From the IMG/VR virus record IMGVR_UViG_3300033388_004030, positions 1 to 37,874 of that record: a DNA stretch of 37,874 bases; one strand, 5' to 3'. The DNA is from a virus. Shown piece by piece: positions 31,202 to 37,874 of this stretch (positions within the stretch are counted from its first letter, which is position 1; every line of letters begins with the position of its first letter). The notes below the pieces were generated by a model. That model ran no database searches and had not been told where the DNA came from. It was given only the letters and a program-made list of their open reading frames with translations. A program made the translations under genes and the position numbers.

Positions 31202-31752
31202 CGTTTGGGGTCCTTTTCGAGAATGGCTCCGGTTTCGGAGAAACCTTGGCTTCGCGCCCAACGACCAAAGGCTTCCCACTGGGGATGGCCGTGGCTACTC
31301 AAGGTCATGATATCGGCTTTTTCGGTTTGCGCCCAGTCCTGAAAGGCGTGGAGGAGCTTTTGGGAGGCGAACCCGGTTCTGTGCTGGGGTTCGACGTAAA
31401 AAAAGATACTGTGGGCAGTTGAAAAATCACTATACAGGGCGGGCAGGATGAAAGAAAGCAGCATCCCTACAGGCCAGCCATGGAGTTCGACAACCCAGCC
31501 TCTATAAATACCAGGGTAGTCCATAATTTTGTCATAACTGGCTTCGGCCCGTTCATCGCTCCATGTGTCAGAACGCAGACTTTCCGCGTGTAGCCGCTGG
31601 CCCAGGAGTGAAAATGTAGGGTAATCCGCTGGGGTCGCTGTTCGGATCTGGTATTGGTCGGCCCCAGGCGTCTTGGAGGGAGTTGACGCTGGTTGGGGAG
31701 ACGCCGAAGGGAGCGAGGGGGTTGTAGGATCGGTCGGCAGTGGTGGGGACAT
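31198..31752 (-). CDS. GNAT-like acetyltransferase; start uncertain
   Basis: The GNAT-type domain opens at YQIRTATPADYPTFSLLGQR (codon beginning near 31647) and continues through IYRGWVVELHGWPVGMLLSF, the core strands, and the cofactor-site region FFYVEPQHRTGFASQKLLHA. Many podoviruses encode such a protein near terminase; T7 gp13 has been likened to it. No ATG, GTG or TTG lies at the domain boundary. The nearest in-frame ATG, 31752 (GGAG 10 bases upstream), adds about 33 Pro/Ser-rich residues that overlap the terminase out of frame. The N-terminus is thus unsure, and a lost start codon is possible. Confidence 0.6.
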   Translation of the reverse strand: MSPPLPTDPTTPSLPSASPQPASTPSKTPGADQYQIRTATPADYPTFSLLGQRLHAESLRSDTWSDERAEASYDKIMDYPGIYRGWVVELHGWPVGMLLSFILPALYSDFSTAHSIFFYVEPQHRTGFASQKLLHAFQDWAQTEKADIMTLSSHGHPQWEAFGRWARSQGFSETGAILEKDPKR

Positions 31753-32992
31753 TGACGTTGTTCTCCAGTCTGAGGCCCATGGCCAGGTAGCGGAAGGAGT
31801 CGGCGGCGTGGCTGTGTCGGTCGTGTCGGGGGGTTTTGCGGGCGGTGCCGAGTTTGGCGTCGTATTCGATTCGGTATTGGCGGAGGGATGAGACCCCGGC
31901 ACGGGTGGTGGCCTCGTTGAACCAGCATTTGGCGAGGAGGCGGCGGGCCATTTGGATTCCATCCTCGACTCCGATTTTCGGGAGTATGGTGGGGTAGATG
32001 CCGAGGTTGTTGAGGGTTTCGGCTCGGGAGATACCGGTACTGAGTTCGCGTACTTTTACATCGTGGGGGAATAGGTGGTCGGCGTAGACATAGGGTTTTT
32101 CCTTGAGGACCCGAGCGTAGTGGTCCAGGCCCTCGCCGTTGTTTTCGTAGTAATCGATGATGCGGACTTCGGTACCGGAGACCTGGACGAACCAGATTGT
32201 GGTGTAATCGGAAATGCCGAGATCCCAGGAAGTGTGGACAAGGAGCGCGGGATCGTAGGAGACATCGCCAACGCGCCCGGCAGCGTCGAGTTTCTTGAAC
32301 TGGCGTCCGTAGTAGGCTCCTTTGAGAGCGGCGTAGAAGTTGCACTCGAATTCTTGATCAGCGGCGTCTTCGCCCATGTCGAGGGTTGCTCCCAGGAGTT
32401 CGTCTTCTGGGATGAGGCCCGTTTCGCTGGCTTTGTGTTTCGCGGCGAACCAATCCGCGTTGGCCGGGTCCAGGGCGAAGTCGTATTTTGCTTTGAAGTG
32501 GTCCTCCCCCTGGGGAGTGCCGATGAAGATGGCCCAGCCGTTGTAGTCGGTGAGTAGGGGGCGGATGACCTTGGACCATATTTCGTCGCTCATTTGGGCG
32601 AATTCGTCCAGCACGGCACCGTCTAGGAAGATGCCCCGGATAGCGTCGGGGTTGTCAGCTCCGAACAGGGTGATCCGGGCACCCCATGGGAAATCGACGC
32701 GGAGTTCGGTTTGGTTGAACTTGATGCCGGGGATTGCCCGGGTGAACTCTTGGAGGTAATCCCAGGCGATTAGTTTGGCTTGTTTGAAGGTGGGCGCGAC
32801 ATAGGCGTAACGAAGGGCGGGGCCAGGGCGTTTGTGGTTGATGGCTTTGTCGATGAGCTCCATGATGCACATCACGGTTTTGCCGAACCGGCGATGGAGG
32901 ACAAGGACGTTGAAACGGCGAAGTTGGACGTGGAGTTCCGCCTGGATGGGGCGCGGGTTGTAGGTGATGGTGAAGGTTTGGAGAGCGGTCAT
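31568..32992 (-). CDS. terL: Terminase large subunit, 474 aa
   Basis: The DNA-packaging motor has an N-terminal ATPase with Walker A variant HRRFGKT (33-39) and Walker B AVLDE (126-130), and a C-terminal RNase H-type nuclease with acidic residues D257 (SWDLGISDY), D311 (FPHDVK) and D398 (HAADSFRY). The ATG at 32992 overlaps the methyltransferase stop (ATGA); the frame is open 15 bases further. The last 60 codons beyond the nuclease are Pro/Ser-rich and overlap the GNAT gene in another frame, which may reflect a deletion at this boundary. Confidence 0.9.
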   Translation of the reverse strand: MTALQTFTITYNPRPIQAELHVQLRRFNVLVLHRRFGKTVMCIMELIDKAINHKRPGPALRYAYVAPTFKQAKLIAWDYLQEFTRAIPGIKFNQTELRVDFPWGARITLFGADNPDAIRGIFLDGAVLDEFAQMSDEIWSKVIRPLLTDYNGWAIFIGTPQGEDHFKAKYDFALDPANADWFAAKHKASETGLIPEDELLGATLDMGEDAADQEFECNFYAALKGAYYGRQFKKLDAAGRVGDVSYDPALLVHTSWDLGISDYTTIWFVQVSGTEVRIIDYYENNGEGLDHYARVLKEKPYVYADHLFPHDVKVRELSTGISRAETLNNLGIYPTILPKIGVEDGIQMARRLLAKCWFNEATTRAGVSSLRQYRIEYDAKLGTARKTPRHDRHSHAADSFRYLAMGLRLENNVNVPTTADRSYNPLAPFGVSPTSVNSLQDAWGRPIPDPNSDPSGLPYIFTPGPAATRGKSAF

Positions 32993-33594
32993 AGGGGACC
33001 ACCCCATTGGGCTGCCATGGCTGCGGCGATGCCAGGGAAGGTCTTGGAGCGCAGTTTGCCCCGGTCTTTCGTGGCAGGAAGTAGGGCGGACCAGGCGGCA
33101 GTCTGATTGCCGTCCTTCCGGGTATACATTTTACCTCTTCCAACCACATTCGTTGGCACCAGCCTGGGGAGTCCTTTTAACCAAAGGCATGTTCTTTTCT
33201 GAGCTTCATGTCCGAATTGGTAGGGGTGGATGATCTGGTCTGACGCACGCCACAAGGTGGATACGATACCCACGGGATTTTCAAGGCAAACCCGCGCCAC
33301 ATCCGTATGGGCCAAGTCCATAAAGAACTCAAAGGCTTCTTGCTGCCTTCCATCGGCCCTCTTCTCAGCCCACCAGCGGGCCCCGGAGCTGCTCAGATGG
33401 GTGCAGGGAGGGAAAGCCAGTAGCATATCCCATTTTTGGCAGTGTAGAGCTTCCATGGCATCCCCAAGGATGTGCCATTCGGGGTGACCTCCCGACTGTT
33501 CCTGGATGTCACAGGACCAGGCTTCGTGGCCCAGTGCCCTGAAGGCCTTCGTGACAGTTTGACTTTCCTCGCAAGCGACAAGAACACGCATCAT
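32989..33594 (-). CDS. DNA cytosine-methyltransferase-like protein, 201 aa
   Basis: Motifs of the C5-methyltransferase type are visible: SAM-site VACEESQ (6-12) with acidic D29, P63-C64 in FPPCTHLSSSGAR with the candidate catalytic cysteine, and E105-N-P. The protein is much shorter than a typical C5 methylase and has no clear target-recognition domain, as in many phage homologues. It may modify phage DNA against restriction. It lies unusually between a virion-like gene and terL and is linked to both by ATGA overlaps. Confidence 0.7.
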   Translation of the reverse strand: MMRVLVACEESQTVTKAFRALGHEAWSCDIQEQSGGHPEWHILGDAMEALHCQKWDMLLAFPPCTHLSSSGARWWAEKRADGRQQEAFEFFMDLAHTDVARVCLENPVGIVSTLWRASDQIIHPYQFGHEAQKRTCLWLKGLPRLVPTNVVGRGKMYTRKDGNQTAAWSALLPATKDRGKLRSKTFPGIAAAMAAQWGGPL

Positions 33595-35207
33595 TCGATC
33601 TCGATCCAGGCGATATCGGCACTTGCGATGCCGTTGGTGCCCGCAAAAGGGGTAGCGAAGACTACAAAATACTCCTGATCGGTCCCGTTGTTTTCCAGAT
33701 GGATAAAGTTATGGCGTCCTACTAAGTCCTCGGTAGACATGCCGACGGTACCTGCGGACTGGTTGGTTGCGGAGAGTTTACGGGATTTTATGGTGTGCGA
33801 TACCCCGCCGGAGACTTCACTGACGTTGACGGAGATCTCGACCGCGCTTTCGGCATTGACGCTGATGAAGTCCCCGGTGACTGTGGTGGGGTTATGGGCG
33901 TGCACGACTTCAAAGAAACAGTCCTGGGTGGCGGCGTAGAGATCGAGTTCCCGAAGTTGGATCTTGCGGCGATTGGTGACGCCGTTGAGAGTGGTTTTTG
34001 GCCGGATGGCGCAGAGGGGACGCCGAGCGGTGAGGCTGCCTATGGTGGTGACTCCATTACCGCCTGAGAATTCGACACCGAACTCGGAGGTACCGCCCTC
34101 GGATTGTACGGTGGCGCAGACCTCTTTGAGAATCGCGCCGGAGGCCACTGTGTCGGTGTTTTCAATGCGGAAGGTTACAGGGAGAGAGCCCCGACCCATG
34201 TAGGTTGTGGTGTTTTTATTGGCGTTACTTATTTCGTGAAAAATGTGAGTGACCCGCCCAATTTGGATCCCGTAGCGGATGCTACCTGCGCCGAGCCATT
34301 GGAGGTCGATGGTGTAGATGTTGAGTTTGGTGTGATCCAGGATAATACCGCTGACGCCGGAACCGTCCATAGGGTCGATATTCCAGTCGGCTTGAGCGAT
34401 CTCGGTGTCTACCACGCTGCCTGTGACCCCGGAACGCAGAACGATTTGGAAGACGGTGTCCTTCATTTGGAAAAAGACACCATTTTCGTCGTCGAAGTAT
34501 CCGACTTGTTGGGTGTTGTTGGCTTGTCCGGCGGCGAACACGGCGGTTTGGATAATGTGCTGGCTTTTGCCAGGGCGGTAGGGCACCCATTCGTCGCTTC
34601 GGCGGAGGACGATATCCCCACTGGCCGTGGTGACTGTGAGATCCACCGCGCTTTCGTCGGGTTTGAAGACGGCGGTCCCTGAACCGGTGAGCTCGGTATC
34701 CATGGCCCCCCCGTCTGCTCCGTGGACATTCTTGGATTCAAAAACGGTAGCGGGGGTGCTGACTCGGAAACGCCCAAAAGCGTCCACAGTTGCCCCGTCT
34801 TCAGGGCGCATCGTCTCTGGGGCGGAGGCTTGATAGGTGCCGCTGCCGAAGTCGATGCGGAGGGAAACTGCATTGACTCTGGTGATGACCGCTATATGAG
34901 TGGCGTTGAGGGAACCGCGATTGAAGGTGACGGATGTTCCCGCACTGAGCCGAATGCTGGTGGCAGGATCGGCAACGACATCGGATCCACCAAAGGCAAT
35001 AAAGCAGTCGATGTTGCAAATGTTAGCGACGACCATTTTGGAAGAGATGGTGCCGGAGGCTAGGGAGTGGACGGAGTTGGTGGCGGTGCCGGAGAAAGCC
35101 ATACTGGTGTTGGGAGTCCAGGCCATGGGAGGGTATCCGTGCTGGGGGTTGGCGGGTGTGGTGCCCCGAGTGTAGCCCATTGGGTGGGGAGAAGCCAGCG
35201 AAATCAT
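33591..35207 (-). CDS. Putative virion surface/fibre-like protein, 538 aa
   Basis: Beta-rich protein. The block DAFGRFRVSTPATVFESKNV at about 159-178 recalls a family of phage structural proteins with 'DAFGRLRVS'-type motifs. N-terminal strands (NIDCFIAFGGSDVVADPATS) suggest a jelly-roll head. ATG 35207 overlaps the preceding hydrolase stop (ATGA) and is preferred to 35252. A virion protein upstream of terL is an unusual place. I infer a structural role and do not know its position in the particle. Confidence 0.5.
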   Translation of the reverse strand: MISLASPHPMGYTRGTTPANPQHGYPPMAWTPNTSMAFSGTATNSVHSLASGTISSKMVVANICNIDCFIAFGGSDVVADPATSIRLSAGTSVTFNRGSLNATHIAVITRVNAVSLRIDFGSGTYQASAPETMRPEDGATVDAFGRFRVSTPATVFESKNVHGADGGAMDTELTGSGTAVFKPDESAVDLTVTTASGDIVLRRSDEWVPYRPGKSQHIIQTAVFAAGQANNTQQVGYFDDENGVFFQMKDTVFQIVLRSGVTGSVVDTEIAQADWNIDPMDGSGVSGIILDHTKLNIYTIDLQWLGAGSIRYGIQIGRVTHIFHEISNANKNTTTYMGRGSLPVTFRIENTDTVASGAILKEVCATVQSEGGTSEFGVEFSGGNGVTTIGSLTARRPLCAIRPKTTLNGVTNRRKIQLRELDLYAATQDCFFEVVHAHNPTTVTGDFISVNAESAVEISVNVSEVSGGVSHTIKSRKLSATNQSAGTVGMSTEDLVGRHNFIHLENNGTDQEYFVVFATPFAGTNGIASADIAWIEIE

Positions 35208-35830
35208 ACCGGGGTAGGGCCTAGGAGGTGGGAGAGGACCAGATCGTGACACTTTTCGAGGTTCTGGCCATAGAAGAAGGAAGAGTGCCCCAGCCAGTCG
35301 CCCTGGCGGGTTATGTGGAGGTTGTGGTTGGCGATGTTGGGACAGGGTCCGGTGTAGCCTATGCGGCCCAGGGAGCCGAAGGGGTGGCGGAATAAGAGGG
35401 CTCCGAGCATGAGGGCGATGTCACCAGGGTTGTGGATGATATGGAGGTGGTTGAAGCCGCCTGTGGAGTGGCAGTTATCGTAGAGTAGGATGTCGGGCTC
35501 GGTGGCCGGGGCGAAGGCGAAAATGCGGTCGAAGTTGACACCCTGGCGGATGGCTTCTAGGACGACGTTGAAGCCGTTGGAGTGGCAGATGACGGAGGAG
35601 CGGGGCACGTTCCGGGGGGCTCTAGCGAAATGCCGAAGTTGGGCTCCCGCGTCCCGGAGGAGTTGGCAGTTTCGGGCTCCGTGGATTCCCACGCGCTCAT
35701 AGGTGAAGGGCGATGCTTGGATGCTCGGGTGAGCGGCGAGGGCAGTGCCTAGGAGGTCGATGTCGCTGTCGCCGTTGGAGCGGATGCCATGGACGTTGAT
35801 CAGGGTGTGGCTGGGGGTGTGGTGTGGCAA
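35204..35830 (-). CDS. Alpha/beta-hydrolase-like serine hydrolase, 208 aa
   Basis: The sequence LINVHGIRSNGDSD (10-23) is an oxyanion-hole turn, and SVICHSNGFNVVLEAIRQG (79-97) is a nucleophile elbow with S84 (H-S-N-G, a variant of G-x-S-x-G). D136 in HNPGDIALMLG and H182 in GHSSFF complete a plausible Ser-Asp-His triad in the right order. The start is TTG, with GGAG seven bases before it. Possible roles are lysis (a LysB-like esterase), host modification, or a virion enzyme. No ester substrate can be inferred. Confidence 0.65.
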   Translation of the reverse strand: MPHHTPSHTLINVHGIRSNGDSDIDLLGTALAAHPSIQASPFTYERVGIHGARNCQLLRDAGAQLRHFARAPRNVPRSSVICHSNGFNVVLEAIRQGVNFDRIFAFAPATEPDILLYDNCHSTGGFNHLHIIHNPGDIALMLGALLFRHPFGSLGRIGYTGPCPNIANHNLHITRQGDWLGHSSFFYGQNLEKCHDLVLSHLLGPTPV

Positions 35831-35890
35831 AGGGTGTCTCCGGGCAGGGGTTGTGGGGTGGTTTGAGGGCCTGACGGCCCGGGAACATGG

Positions 35891-36526
35891 TCAGGAATCC
35901 CGCTGGGGCACCCCAGAGACGATCTGGAAGTTGATGACGTTGCCCTGGGCCGTGGCTTCGGTCTTGGGTGCTGGGGATTTGATGTCGGTGCCGGAGCGTT
36001 GGGCGGCGAGGTTATAGGCTTCGAGAACGACTTTGGTGGGGATTTCGTCTGGGGCCTCGGTCATGCGGGTGGAGAGGACCTGTGCGGATTTTATGGCGAG
36101 TTCGACTCCGATTTCCCGCACGGCGGCGATGTCCTCGGCGTGCTGGGCCTTTCGAGTGTCGTTGAGGACGGTTTGGAACATATCGTTTTGGGTGATGTTA
36201 CGGATCGTCGCCACATTGATGTGCAGCATTGCGGCCAGCGTTTTCTGTTTAATGCTCGGGTTGACCAGCATGTGGTCCATTACCGTGAGATCGATGTGGC
36301 GGAGTTTGGTGCGCCCGTCTTCGATATTGTCAAGGTCCAGATCCTGGATTTGCTCGGCAGTGAGTGTGGGGAGGTCAGGTAGGGTTTCGGGATCGCAGAT
36401 CGGAGCGGGGTTGGTTACATCGGCGCGAATGTTGGGATTACCGGAACCGGGTCCGGGAGAGGGGTAGGCGTCTGCGGTAGAATCGGCGGCCTGTGTCTTT
36501 TTTCGCCTTTGTAAAATGTTATTCAT
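35891..36526 (-). CDS. terS: Putative terminase small subunit, 211 aa
   Basis: A polar N-terminus of about 45 residues is followed by helical region with a helix-turn-helix pattern at 84-110 (MLVNPSIKQKTLAAMLHINV). Further helices (AVREIGVELAIKSAQVLSTR) suit oligomerisation. Its position as the first leftward gene of the packaging block fits the small terminase, which binds the packaging site. AAGG lies before the ATG. A transcription regulator is the alternative reading. Confidence 0.6.
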   Translation of the reverse strand: MNNILQRRKKTQAADSTADAYPSPGPGSGNPNIRADVTNPAPICDPETLPDLPTLTAEQIQDLDLDNIEDGRTKLRHIDLTVMDHMLVNPSIKQKTLAAMLHINVATIRNITQNDMFQTVLNDTRKAQHAEDIAAVREIGVELAIKSAQVLSTRMTEAPDEIPTKVVLEAYNLAAQRSGTDIKSPAPKTEATAQGNVINFQIVSGVPQRDS

Positions 36527-36538
36527 GTGGGGTTTACC

Positions 36539-36588
36539 TTGTAGTTGGGGGGTATGGGTAGTATACTACTACACATCGTTAATCAAAC
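36539..36588. promoter_or_regulatory. Divergent promoter region with 12-bp palindrome
   Basis: Rightward, TTGTAG (36539-36544), a 17-base spacer and TATACT (36562-36567) form a fair sigma70-type promoter for the gene at 36617. The perfect palindrome GTAGTATACTAC (36558-36569) covers that -10 box and offers TATACT on the other strand too, with TTGATT (36586 to 36581) upstream at a short spacing. It lies between the divergent start codons, so a protein bound here could control both directions. Confidence 0.55.
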
Positions 36589-36616
36589 ACAACACTCTAC
36601 TACAGGAAACACCCAC

Positions 36617-37030
36617 ATGAGCGAAATTCTACAAATCACCTTCCCCAAATTTGGTTTGACCCTGGACCTGGACATCGACCTGCTCAAAAACGAACATCTC
36701 AATGGGTTGATTGCCCGGGGTGTGCGGGTTTCGATGCCCGGATTGAAGGACATGACTCAGGAAGGGGCCCAAACGCGGTTGGACGAAATGGTTAAGGCGG
36801 GAACGCTGGGGTTGCGCCAGAAGGCTGAGGTGAAGTACCCGGTGATTGTACTGGCCCTGGCCGAACTGAGCGGAGCCCTCTGGACCGTGGAAGCCGAAGC
36901 GTGGGCCGCATACCGCAAGACCAACGGCAAGTCCGCCCTGAAGATGATTCGAGCAGCCACCCCGGGCCTCCAGGCCATCGAACTCCGCCTCCGCATGGAG
37001 CAGTGCCAGGTCGCCCCCGCCTCCGAGTAG
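36617..37030 (+). CDS. Hypothetical protein, 137 aa, divergent gene
   Basis: The only rightward gene in the right half. ATG 36617 follows CAGGAAAC; an upstream in-frame ATG at 36545 lies in the promoter region. The first part is beta/charged (FPKFGLTLDLDIDLLKNEHL), the second helical (AEAWAAYRKTNGKSALKMIR). Not recognised. Its promoter overlaps the palindrome and a good terminator follows, so it is a separate transcription unit, which suits a regulatory or very early gene. Confidence 0.55.
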   Translation: MSEILQITFPKFGLTLDLDIDLLKNEHLNGLIARGVRVSMPGLKDMTQEGAQTRLDEMVKAGTLGLRQKAEVKYPVIVLALAELSGALWTVEAEAWAAYRKTNGKSALKMIRAATPGLQAIELRLRMEQCQVAPASE

Positions 37031-37065
37031 TCCCCAACTCCGTCCCACCCCGTCGCCCCCTCGGC

Positions 37066-37088
37066 CCCCCAGCCCTGGGGGTTTTTTT
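37066..37088 (+). terminator. Intrinsic terminator after the divergent gene
   Basis: The stem CCCCCA/TGGGGG (37066-37071 with 37076-37081) has a GCCC loop and is followed directly by TTTTTTT (37082-37088). It ends the transcript of the 36617 gene and isolates it from the G-rich region beyond. Confidence 0.85.
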
Positions 37089-37874
37089 GTGCCCCGCGCC
37101 CTGCGCCCGTCCCCCCGATCCCATCGGACGTCGTGACACGTCGTTGTTTCCTAGAAATCCTGAAAAATCTATGAATAGGTTGGGGGTCTGGGGTGGCGGA
37201 GCGCGATTTTTTGGCCCCGGGGTCGGTTTATGGGGTCATGAGTAATTGGGTCATTAAGAAAATGATGGGGTGTTGGGCCTAGGCTGGGGGCGGGATTGGA
37301 AGGCGGGAGTGTGAGTGGGGGTCTGGTGCGGTGGGGTTGGGTGGCCTGGTGGGGGGGCGTGGTGGTGGATATCAGGCTTGGAGCCCTGAGGCGTGGGAAG
37401 CTAGATGGCTCTGAACGGGCCAGGAGAGCATTTGAATCCGGGCCTATGTATTAGTAGGGGGGTGGGTTAGGATGCAGTGTAGGGGGTAGTGAGGGGCAGC
37501 ACGGTTCTGGGTCGAGGGGGTGGGAAGGCGGGGTTTTGGGCGCAAACAGGGCGGGAACAGGGGGCGGAAACGGGCTGTGTTGTATGCAAGAACCAGGCCG
37601 GTGGGTTGGGCTCGGGGAGCGGGGGAGGGCGAAAACGGGGCAGGAATAGGAAAAACGGGGTTTTGCGCCGTAAGTGGTTGAGGTTATTGGGGATTCGGGG
37701 ATTTTGGGGGCAAAAACAGCTCACTTTCCCGAAGAAAACGGGGCGGCGGCTCAACGGTTTATGGTGATATGACGGTAAAACCTCCCACTACACCGCCGTC
37801 ACCACCCACTACCCTCCACTACCCGCCATAGGTCCCCCTTTTGAGGGGGGGTACCCTTGGGTTTAGGTATTAAT
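37089..37874. other. Gene-free, strongly G-rich end region
   Basis: About 0.8 kb with no credible gene. From about 37165 to 37760 the plus strand is packed with G runs; 37771-37838 switches to C-rich sequence; GGT-CCCCC and GGGGG-GGTACC near 37830-37854 can pair. A canonical four-tract G-quadruplex motif lies at 37614-37640. The motif AAAACGGGG recurs at 37632-37640, 37652-37660 and about 37735-37743. Open frames on either strand are low-complexity. It may be an origin, a terminus or a packaging region. Confidence 0.6.

Noticed and set aside
31467-32345. Arg/Pro-rich 292-codon frame on the leftward strand
   Set aside because: It lies wholly within terL and GNAT in another frame and has the composition of a shadow frame.
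35870-35886. Hairpin GGGCC-TGAC-GGCCC between terS and the hydrolase gene
   Set aside because: Only five pairs and no T run on the leftward strand, so it is not called a terminator.
37467-37767. Open frames of about 90 codons on both strands in the G-rich end
   Set aside because: Both are low-complexity, mirror each other on opposite strands and lack ribosome binding sites; they reflect the base bias.
1-37874. Terminal direct repeats or a circular overlap
   Set aside because: The first and last tens of bases show no shared sequence, so neither circularity nor a terminal repeat can be shown from the window.
1-37874. CRISPR arrays, tRNA genes, integrase, attachment sites, insertion sequences
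   Set aside because: No regularly spaced repeats, cloverleaf-like segments, recombinase motifs or transposase frames were noticed on reading both strands.

Overview
The window reads as a nearly complete genome of a tailed double-stranded DNA phage with a short-tail (podovirus, T7-like) virion. The evidence is a leftward block with a T7-type virion order: small terminase, large terminase, T7 gp8-like portal, scaffold, capsid, gp11- and gp12-like tail tube proteins, gp14-, gp15- and gp16-like internal virion proteins, and a tailspike. Unlike T7 it carries no recognisable RNA polymerase, and the promoters that can be seen are host sigma70-like. No integrase, repressor, tRNA, rRNA or CRISPR array was found. 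The host cannot be named from the sequence; Shine-Dalgarno sites and a lipobox point to a bacterium.

Layout. From 1 to about 13.95 kb all genes run rightward. They are tightly packed, often with ATGA or GTGA start/stop overlaps, and encode many small proteins plus the replication set: a Cas4/RecB-like PD-(D/E)XK nuclease (4578-5582), a P-loop ATPase of phage recombinase type (6086-6928), a possible ssDNA-binding protein (6977-7429), a DUF3310 protein (7483-8010), a family A DNA polymerase with a uracil-DNA-glycosylase-like N-terminus (8201-10624) and a DUF3987-like primase/helicase ATPase (12234-13676). From 36.5 kb down to 13.9 kb everything runs leftward: packaging, head, tail, internal virion proteins and tailspike. 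The blocks converge at 13.9 kb, where the leftward terminator lies antisense to a small rightward membrane-protein gene. At 36.55 kb a divergent promoter region with a 12-bp palindrome separates the leftward block from one rightward gene. After that gene come a terminator and about 0.8 kb of gene-free, strongly G-rich sequence to the window end.

The most striking observations are broken or rearranged versions of standard phage genes. The ATPase seems circularly permuted, with Walker B before Walker A. The polymerase keeps exonuclease motifs I and III but lacks the segment that should hold motif II. The gp12-like tail protein runs without a stop into a gp14-like protein and also carries a LamG-like insertion. 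The tailspike head-binding domain is split across two frames with its middle missing. The GNAT gene has no start at its domain boundary and overlaps the large terminase out of frame. A separate theme in the left arm is tandem duplication of small, mostly cysteine-rich genes (four pairs or sets, one bracketed by an 18-bp repeat). Duplication followed by partial loss would explain the permuted ATPase. Assembly or read error must be excluded for each of these before they are treated as biology.

How it works together (inference): the left arm would be expressed early from host-type promoters for recombination and replication. The right arm makes the virion and packages DNA. The capsid and its neighbour have their own promoter, a structured leader and a downstream hairpin terminator, as expected for genes needing high output. 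No classical endolysin was recognised; an XhlA-like membrane protein and a serine-hydrolase-like protein are the best lysis candidates.
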